A stretch of DNA of 11,015 nucleotides from Anaerolineae bacterium. GTDB taxonomy: Bacteria > Chloroflexota > Anaerolineae > JACIWR01. Position numbers and translations under genes: made by a program. Shown one piece after another: positions 6,942 through 11,015 of this stretch. Every line of letters starts with the position of its first letter. The first letter of the stretch is position 1. The notes beneath the pieces were generated by a model, which did no database searches, had not been told where the DNA came from, and saw nothing but the letters and a program-made list of their open reading frames with translations. Where the stretch lies: positions 1-11,015 of the forward strand of contig JAGGZG010000231.1 in NCBI GenBank assembly GCA_021162125.1, in the 5' to 3' direction.

Positions 6942-7457
6942 CTACCAGTGAATCTCCTCGGGTCCAGTCCTGCGGTGCAACCACTGTAACGGCCAGAAAG
7001 CCAACGGCATCAACAAGGTATTGACAAGTGCGGAGGGCAGCACGACGTGCACCACACTATCCAGCCAGGCGACCGGCCGGCCAGCGAGGGCCAGGACCAC
7101 CAGGATGACCAGGTCGTAGACCACGCTGGCGACGAGCACGGTCACCAACGGCAGAATGATGTGGGTGCGGAAGACGGTGCTCTCGCCCAGCCCCGAAAGA
7201 AAACTGGCTACCAAAAGAGCGACCGTCATCGTCCCAAAGGGTGCGCCCGATAGCAAGTCCAGGCCCACGCCCCCGATGAGAGCCCATACCATCCCCTCCT
7301 CGGCCCCGCGCAACAGGCTCCAGGAGACGATGACCATCAGCATCAGCTCTGGCTTCACACCCAGGATGACGACGTAGGGCAGAGCTGTGGATTGAATCAG
7401 GGCAATGGCCGCTAGTAGCGGAATCGTGATGTACAGACTGATGATGTTCCACCTCAC
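6942..7457 (-). CDS. mreD: Rod shape-determining membrane protein MreD
   Basis: This 171-residue, strongly hydrophobic protein has five or six predicted membrane segments (about 8-30, 33-50, 57-72, 75-93, 100-126, 133-160). It carries the MreD pattern LGVKPELMLMVIVSWSLLRG followed by GLIGGVGLDLLSG-like sequence (here ALIGGVGLDLLSGAPFGTMT). MreD sits in the inner membrane with MreC and links MreB filaments to the PBP2-RodA synthase. Position between mreC and mrdA supports the call. The start is the first in-frame possibility, a GTG directly after an in-frame TGA, and has no good ribosome site upstream, so the start assignment is the weak point. The gene ends in TAG touching the mrdA ATG. Confidence 0.92.
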   Translation of the reverse strand: MRWNIISLYITIPLLAAIALIQSTALPYVVILGVKPELMLMVIVSWSLLRGAEEGMVWALIGGVGLDLLSGAPFGTMTVALLVASFLSGLGESTVFRTHIILPLVTVLVASVVYDLVILVVLALAGRPVAWLDSVVHVVLPSALVNTLLMPLAFWPLQWLHRRTGPEEIHW

Positions 7458-7512
7458 TCAGTTGTGCTTAGACCTGGGTATGAATGTACTGAGCGCAGTC
7501 AGGTTTTGTTAG

Positions 7513-7552
7513 GCACGTGGTGCGTGTTGCATCCCCGGCACGCACCACGTCC
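7513..7552. repeat. Strong hairpin in the mreC-mreD gap
   Basis: ACGTGGTGCGTG (7515-7526) and CACGCACCACGT (7539-7550) are perfect 12-bp arms around a 12-nt loop, with one more pair beyond a mismatch (7513/7552). It starts about 8 nt after the mreC stop codon on the transcript. The bases after it on the minus strand (TAACAAAACC) do not form a T-run, so it is not a canonical terminator. A role in mRNA processing, 3'-end protection of mreC, or reduced expression of mreD is possible inference. Confidence 0.7.
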
Positions 7553-7559
7553 GGCCAGC

Positions 7560-8423
7560 TCACGGCTCCGCTGTCGCTGCAGGCTCTGGCGTCTCCACCG
7601 ACAAAGGCTGGAAGTTGGTGATGATCAACACGTCTTCCAGGTGGTCAAAGTCCACCGTGGGGCGGACGATCGCCCGCTGAAACATCTCAATGTCCCGCTG
7701 GTGTACTTCCACAACCTGCCCAATGACCAGGCCCTTGGGGAAATTGCTTCCCATCCCGGAGGTGAGCACGATGTCCCCCTTGTTCACGGTATCTTTCTGG
7801 GGGATCATGTCCATCAACAGGTCCCCACCGATCTGCCCACGCACCAACCCTGTGGCCCGCGTCGTCTGGATGAGGGCGTTCACCAGGCTGGAGGGGTCAA
7901 TGATGAGCAGGACTTTGGACCAATTAGGGCCTACCTCTGAGATGCGACCAACGAGCCCCCGGTCGGTAACCACCGGCATCCGGTGAGCGATTCCCTGCTC
8001 AGAGCCCACGTTAACGATCAGATAACACTGGAAGTTGCTGGGGTCGCGGCCAATGACCCGCGCTCTGACCTCAGCGCCCTTGTAGTCGTAGTCCGGGTTG
8101 ACCTGGGTGAAGTTGAGCAGGGCGCGCAGCCTCTCGTTTTCGGCTCTGTCCTCCGCCAGGCGCACGTTTTCGATGGTCAGACGCGCGTTTTCGGCCTCCA
8201 GCTCCTCGTTACGCTGGCGAAGTTCACGTAAGTCCTGTGCTGCCTGTGTCAGATCGCTGAGGCCACTGGTAAGGGTAGCGAGGCGTACTTGCAGGGGGGT
8301 GGTCAGACGAAGAGTCAAACCTTTGAGGGATTCCAGTTGTCCTGTTTCGTTCAAGATCATCCCGACGATAGTCAGAGCGATGAGCACGAGCAGCGACAGG
8401 GGCCTGGCTGGCAGTCGCTTCAC
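7560..8423 (-). CDS. mreC: Rod shape-determining protein MreC
   Basis: This 287-residue protein has the MreC layout. A short cytoplasmic end is followed by a single membrane segment (about 9-24) and a coiled coil (about 55-105, rich in Leu/Glu/Arg, e.g. LRQRNEELEAENARLTIENV). Two periplasmic-type beta barrels follow, with RVIGRDPSNF, GLVGRISEVGPNWSKVLLI and VLTSGMGSNFPKGLVIGQV, and a Pro/Ala/Glu-rich tail (278-287). MreC scaffolds the elongation machinery and activates PBP2. It starts with GTG at 8423, with GAGGAG at 8433-8438 and a 9-nt spacer. It is separated from mreB by an unusually long 364-bp gap containing repeats, and from mreD by 102 bp with a hairpin. Confidence 0.95.
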   Translation of the reverse strand: MKRLPARPLSLLVLIALTIVGMILNETGQLESLKGLTLRLTTPLQVRLATLTSGLSDLTQAAQDLRELRQRNEELEAENARLTIENVRLAEDRAENERLRALLNFTQVNPDYDYKGAEVRARVIGRDPSNFQCYLIVNVGSEQGIAHRMPVVTDRGLVGRISEVGPNWSKVLLIIDPSSLVNALIQTTRATGLVRGQIGGDLLMDMIPQKDTVNKGDIVLTSGMGSNFPKGLVIGQVVEVHQRDIEMFQRAIVRPTVDFDHLEDVLIITNFQPLSVETPEPAATAEP

Positions 8424-8580
8424 CGATTTTCACTCCTCGGGCCGGCGAGGAACGGGCCTCCATCCATTCCCGCACTGGCACCAGCACTGTTTCACAAAAC
8501 AAACCTGTGCAGGTCAGACATCCCTATCCGACGCCACAAGACGCCGTGGGCATCAAAGTCCATGCGTTACTACTCAGGCC
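8424..8580. other. Non-coding leader upstream of mreC
   Basis: I find no gene in this half of the mreB-mreC gap. It holds the mreC ribosome site (GAGGAG at 8433-8438) and a 12-bp interrupted palindrome ACCTG-TG-CAGGT (8503-8514), close to a CTGG/CCAG inverted pair near 8475-8484. I could not find a convincing -35/-10 pair for mreC on the minus strand, so mreC may rely on the mreB promoter or on a promoter I do not recognise. Confidence 0.4.
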
Positions 8581-8693
8581 AGCGGTTGAAACCGCGCCTG
8601 AGGAGCTAAAGCTGGCTGTCCACCTGCGTGGACAGGCGCGTCCACGCAGGTGGACGCTCGGCTGCAAGCCCTCCAGAGGCGATTTCAATCGCT
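8581..8693. repeat. 113-bp composite palindromic repeat (MITE-like) between mreB and mreC
   Basis: The ends are mini-hairpins: GCGGTTGAAACCGC (8582-8595) and GCGATTTCAATCGC (8679-8692). They are also inverted copies of each other with two differences. Those differences fall on paired positions (G-C in one hairpin, A-T in the other), so base pairing is kept in both. The centre is a perfect 16-bp inverted repeat, GTCCACCTGCGTGGAC (8618-8633) and GTCCACGCAGGTGGAC (8640-8655), whose arms are each nearly self-palindromic. Small stems (AGCT-AA-AGCT, GGCT-GCA-AGCC) lie between. No coding sequence is apparent. The form suggests a non-autonomous interspersed repeat; no flanking target duplication is obvious. 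Confidence 0.75.
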
Positions 8694-8736
8694 AACAGAA
8701 GTAGCCTGAGCAGTTACGTCCACGCTACATAAAAGC

Positions 8737-8756
8737 GGCAGACAAGGATGTCTGCC
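8737..8756 (-). terminator. Terminator-like hairpin after mreB
   Basis: On the minus strand GGCAGACA-TCCT-TGTCTGCC is a perfect 8-bp stem with a 4-nt loop, followed by GCTTTTA. It lies about 31 nt past the mreB stop. The T-run is short and offset by two bases, so it probably acts as a partial terminator or attenuator rather than a full stop. That would allow more MreB than MreC and MreD to be made from one promoter. It could equally be another interspersed repeat. Confidence 0.45.
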
Positions 8757-8787
8757 CACTCAAACCCCAGCCTTGTTCTGTGGAAGG

Positions 8788-9849
8788 CTAACGCCGGGTC
8801 CCACGGCGTTGGGTGCTGGCCAACACCTTGCTGAGCGTATCCAGGTCTTCCAATACCTTACCAGCGCCCCTGGCCACGCAGGTCATCGGATCCTCGGCCA
8901 CCTGGACACGCATTTTAGTCTCGTCGGACAGGCGTTCGGCGAGCCCTTGTAGAAGGGCACCACCACCGGCCAGGTAAATGCCCGACTCCATCAGATCGGC
9001 GACCAGCTCGGGCGGGGTCTCGTCCAGGGCGCTCTTCACCGTGTCCACGATGATGGACACCGACCCGGACAGGGCTTCGCGGATTTCGATACTGCTCACC
9101 TCAATAGCCTCTGGCAGGCCCGTGACCAGATTGCGCCCCCGCAGGGTCATAGTCTGTTCCTCGGGCAGGGGATAAGCCGAGCCAATGGTCATCTTCACCC
9201 GCTCAGCCATCCGCTCGCCGATGAGCAGGTTGTATTTCTGGCGGGCGTAGGCGATGATGTCCTCGTCCATCTCGTCGCCGGCGATGCGAATGGAGCGACT
9301 GACCACGATCCCGCCCAGGGAGAACACGGCCACCTCGGTTGTACCCCCGCCAATGTCTATCACCATGCTACCCATCGCCTCGGTAAGCGGGAGACCGGCA
9401 CCGAGGGCGGCAGCAACGGGCTCCTCGATGAGGTAAGCCTCTCGCGCGCCGGCGGAGATGGCGGCATCGTAAACCGCGCGCTTCTCCACCTCGGTCACGC
9501 CGCTGGGGATGCCCACCACCACACGCGGTCGGGGCACAGCCAGCAGCAGGCGGTCGTGGGCCTTGCCGATGAAATAGTGCAGCATGTTCTCAGTGATGTC
9601 GAACTCCGAGATCACACCATCGCGCAGGGGACGGACGGCCACAATGTGGGCCGGAGTGCGTCCCACCATCTCCTTCGCTTCGCTGCCGATAGCCAGCACA
9701 CGCTTGGTTCTCTTGTCAATAGCCACCCAGGAGGGCTCGTTAATGATGATGCCCTTGTTACGCACGTAGACCAGCGTGTTGGCGGTACCCAGGTCAATGC
9801 CGATGTCCAGGGAGAACAGACCGAGGAACAGATTCAACGGATTGAACAC
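8788..9849 (-). CDS. mreB: Actin-like rod shape-determining protein MreB
   Basis: This 353-residue bacterial actin forms membrane-bound filaments that orient lateral wall synthesis. Nucleotide-site motifs are intact: phosphate 1 at DLGTANT (19-25), the connect region GIPSGVTEVEKRAV (113-126), IEEPVAAALGAG (141-152), phosphate 2 at DIGGGTTEV (165-173) and the adenosine motif YLAGGGALL (292-300). Residues 1-14 (MFNPLNLFLGLFSL) are hydrophobic and amphipathic-looking, which fits the membrane-targeting N-terminus known in this family and is somewhat longer than the shortest homologues. The start is a GTG at 9849, with GGAGG at 9859-9863 and a 9-nt spacer. It is the first gene of the elongasome cluster and has a strong promoter about 65 bp upstream. 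Confidence 0.97.
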   Translation of the reverse strand: MFNPLNLFLGLFSLDIGIDLGTANTLVYVRNKGIIINEPSWVAIDKRTKRVLAIGSEAKEMVGRTPAHIVAVRPLRDGVISEFDITENMLHYFIGKAHDRLLLAVPRPRVVVGIPSGVTEVEKRAVYDAAISAGAREAYLIEEPVAAALGAGLPLTEAMGSMVIDIGGGTTEVAVFSLGGIVVSRSIRIAGDEMDEDIIAYARQKYNLLIGERMAERVKMTIGSAYPLPEEQTMTLRGRNLVTGLPEAIEVSSIEIREALSGSVSIIVDTVKSALDETPPELVADLMESGIYLAGGGALLQGLAERLSDETKMRVQVAEDPMTCVARGAGKVLEDLDTLSKVLASTQRRGTRR

Positions 9850-9915
9850 GTAGCTTTGCCTCCATAATTGCCTTGTACGCTATGCGACCCCGCACAGGAG
9901 CCGCACGCTTAGGCA

Positions 9916-9943
9916 ATTATACCACAAAACGCGCAAACGACAA
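9916..9943 (-). promoter_or_regulatory. Promoter of the mreB cluster
   Basis: On the minus strand TTGTCG (9938-9943) is followed after 16 bp by a perfect TATAAT (9916-9921). The -10 is preceded by TGG, giving the extended form TGGTATAAT. The predicted transcript starts near 9909, leaving about a 60-nt leader before mreB. It lies downstream of the tRNA-Lys terminator, so the cluster is transcribed independently of the tRNA. Confidence 0.8.
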
Positions 9944-9981
9944 ACCCTTGCGAGCTCGGCCACGGTTCGCCCCCTGAATAC

Positions 9982-10014
9982 AAAAAGCTCCCGGCCCCAA
10001 TTGCCGGGAGCTTT
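9982..10014 (-). terminator. Intrinsic terminator of the tRNA-Lys transcript
   Basis: Arms 9984-9995 (AAAGCTCCCGGC) and 10003-10014 (GCCGGGAGCTTT) form a perfect 12-bp GC-rich stem with a 7-nt loop. On the minus strand the stem runs into five T residues. It begins about 39 nt after the tRNA 3' end and sits before the mreB promoter. On the plus strand the T-run is only three bases, so it mainly serves the minus strand. Confidence 0.85.
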
Positions 10015-10052
10015 CACGTTCACGGCGGGCTGCCCCCGCCCCTGCGATATGA

Positions 10053-10129
10053 TGGTGAGCCGTGCAGGACTCGAACCTGCAACCGAGTGATTAAGAGTCA
10101 CCTGCTCTGCCAAATTGAGCTAACGGCCC
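10053..10129 (-). tRNA. tRNA-Lys, anticodon CTT
   Basis: The minus strand folds as a complete cloverleaf. The acceptor GGGCCGT pairs with ACGGCTC, followed by discriminator A and an encoded CCA (10053-10055). The D arm is GCTC/GAGC with AATTTGGCA between, and the anticodon stem GGTGA/TCACT carries the loop CTCTTAA with anticodon CTT (10093-10095). The T arm GCAGG/CCTGC contains TTCGAGT. There is no intron and no long variable arm. Its own -10 box and terminator flank it. Confidence 0.95.
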
Positions 10130-10160
10130 ACGCGGGCTCGCGAGTCCCGCCCGCCAAATA

Positions 10161-10166
10161 ATTATA
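10161..10166 (-). promoter_or_regulatory. Probable -10 box for tRNA-Lys
   Basis: A perfect TATAAT on the minus strand ends about 31 nt before the tRNA 5' end. A start near 10154 would give a leader of about 25 nt. The matching -35 is unclear: the best hexamer, TTGACT at 10188-10193, is 21 bp away, and the 17-bp position holds only CTTGCG. The box lies directly against the TGA stop of the upstream membrane-protein gene, so any -35 would be inside that gene. Confidence 0.5.
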
Positions 10167-10167
10167 C

Positions 10168-11015
10168 TCAGTTTCTATTATCGCGCAAGTCAAGCGGGTG
10201 ACGGGATAGCGCAGCAAAAATCCCTGGGGAGTACGAGCGGAACATCGCAATCATTGCCCAGACGAACAGGGCGACGGCGGTCACGGCGCTAATCGCCCAT
10301 CCCACCGCCCACGAGCGGGGTCGAAACTCGAAGCGCACGCGGTGCTCGCCCGGCCCCACGTACACCGCGCGGAAGCAGTAGTTGGCCTGGAGCACGGGTC
10401 GAGGCTCTCCATCCACGGTCGCCACCCATCCAGGGTAAAACATGTCGCTGACCACCAGATACCCTTCCACTGGGGTGGTCACTGTCACTTCCAGGTGATT
10501 GCTCCCGAAATCAGAGATGCCCAGACAGCGCTCTCCGTCGCCTGGACCAACGTCCAGCGGCTGGCCCTGCCCCTCCAGCAACACGACCATCGTCCCCGGG
10601 TCGAAGTCCGGGGCGTGGATGCGGGTGTGGGCCGTGCCCGCGTCGGGGACGACCAGGGCGCGATGTACCAGCAGCACACGGGGCAAAGCCGCCGTGTTCA
10701 GGTAGACGTCCACCTGCGGGTCGCCGTCGAAGGCCAAGACGAACTTCCCCTCACCAGGCGGCTTGTCCTTGCGGGTGATCAGGTACTTGACCCCGACGAA
10801 GTCGTACAGCGGCGAGTCCCGCCCCACGCTCCAGTAGAAAGCGTCGTAAGCGGCCAGGCTGAGCGGGTTCCACAGCCCGCCCAGGTCGTACAGCCCATAC
10901 AGCAAGCTGAAATCGGGTTGCCACACGCCCAACGCCTCGCGGGCCGACTCCACGCGGAAGTAGTTTGGGTCGGAACGCAGGTAATCCAGCACTTGCGGAT
11001 GGTCGAATCCGGCCA
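10168..11015 (-). CDS. YfhO-like membrane protein, C-terminal part (5' end beyond window)
   Basis: The frame is open to the right edge (first full codon at 11013, beginning AGFDHPQ), so only the last 281 residues are seen; a GTG at 10992 is internal. Visible are an extracytoplasmic region with DPNYFRVE and DFVGVKYLITRK (71-82), then a beta-rich part with YPGW (193-196), VDGEPRPVLQANYCFRAVYV and PGEHRVRFEFRPRSW (about 200-235). One final membrane span follows (about 236-257) and a basic tail. This ending is characteristic of the YfhO family of large GT-C-like membrane proteins, linked in some bacteria to glycosylation of lipoteichoic acids or other envelope glycans. The substrate here is unknown. 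Whether it is functionally connected to the DUF2723 protein in this window cannot be judged. Confidence 0.75.
   Translation of the reverse strand, partial: AGFDHPQVLDYLRSDPNYFRVESAREALGVWQPDFSLLYGLYDLGGLWNPLSLAAYDAFYWSVGRDSPLYDFVGVKYLITRKDKPPGEGKFVLAFDGDPQVDVYLNTAALPRVLLVHRALVVPDAGTAHTRIHAPDFDPGTMVVLLEGQGQPLDVGPGDGERCLGISDFGSNHLEVTVTTPVEGYLVVSDMFYPGWVATVDGEPRPVLQANYCFRAVYVGPGEHRVRFEFRPRSWAVGWAISAVTAVALFVWAMIAMFRSYSPGIFAALSRHPLDLRDNRN

Noticed and set aside
8581..8693. A CRISPR-like repeat array in the mreB-mreC gap
   Set aside because: There are no regularly spaced direct repeats with unique spacers; the structure is inverted symmetry within one element.
8701..8728. GTAGC...GCTAC inverted pair
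   Set aside because: Only five base pairs across an 18-nt loop; not distinguishable from chance in this composition.
9880..10113. A 77-codon frame on the minus strand
   Set aside because: It covers the tRNA-Lys gene, its terminator and the mreB promoter, so it is not a protein gene.
10188..10193. TTGACT as the -35 box for tRNA-Lys
   Set aside because: Its spacing of 21 bp from the TATAAT is too long for a normal sigma70-type promoter.

Overview
The window reads as one stretch of a fairly GC-rich bacterial chromosome. Every gene I can support lies on the minus strand, so transcription runs from right to left. Gene content and style point to Chloroflexota, probably an Anaerolineae-like lineage. 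The clues are a large DUF2723 membrane protein carrying tandem beta-rich repeats, a YfhO-type membrane protein, and palindromic interspersed repeats of a kind I associate with that phylum. The phylum call is inference; no rRNA or other decisive marker is present.

From right to left (the direction of transcription): (i) 11015-10168, the C-terminal 281 residues of a YfhO-like membrane protein. (ii) 10129-10053, tRNA-Lys(CTT) with an encoded CCA, its own -10 box and a strong intrinsic terminator at 9982-10014. (iii) A clear sigma70-type promoter at 9916-9943, then mreB, mreC, mreD and mrdA (PBP2), which form the rod-shape (elongasome) cluster. mreB and mreC are separated by 364 bp holding a terminator-like hairpin and a 113-bp composite palindromic repeat. 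mreC and mreD are separated by 102 bp with another strong hairpin. mreD and mrdA are directly abutting (stop codon, then ATG). (iv) A 1054-residue DUF2723 membrane protein with three C-terminal beta-rich repeats, preceded by a 50-bp palindromic repeat and carrying a different 40-bp palindrome in frame inside its coding region. (v) A compact Phd/YefM-VapC toxin-antitoxin pair, with a near-consensus promoter abutting a perfect 10+6+10 operator palindrome. (vi) minC, missing only its last residues at the left edge, with its own extended -10 promoter.

Together this is a cell-shape and division-placement region. MreB, MreC, MreD and PBP2 build the lateral wall and MinC inhibits FtsZ assembly. An mre cluster followed by min genes is a known bacterial arrangement; here the two halves are separated by the DUF2723 gene and the toxin-antitoxin module, and no rodA follows mrdA. 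The least ordinary content is the set of structured palindromes: one decorates the mreB-mreC junction, one lies between mrdA and the DUF2723 gene, and one has become protein-coding. I see no CRISPR array, transposase, phage gene or clearly new multi-gene system.
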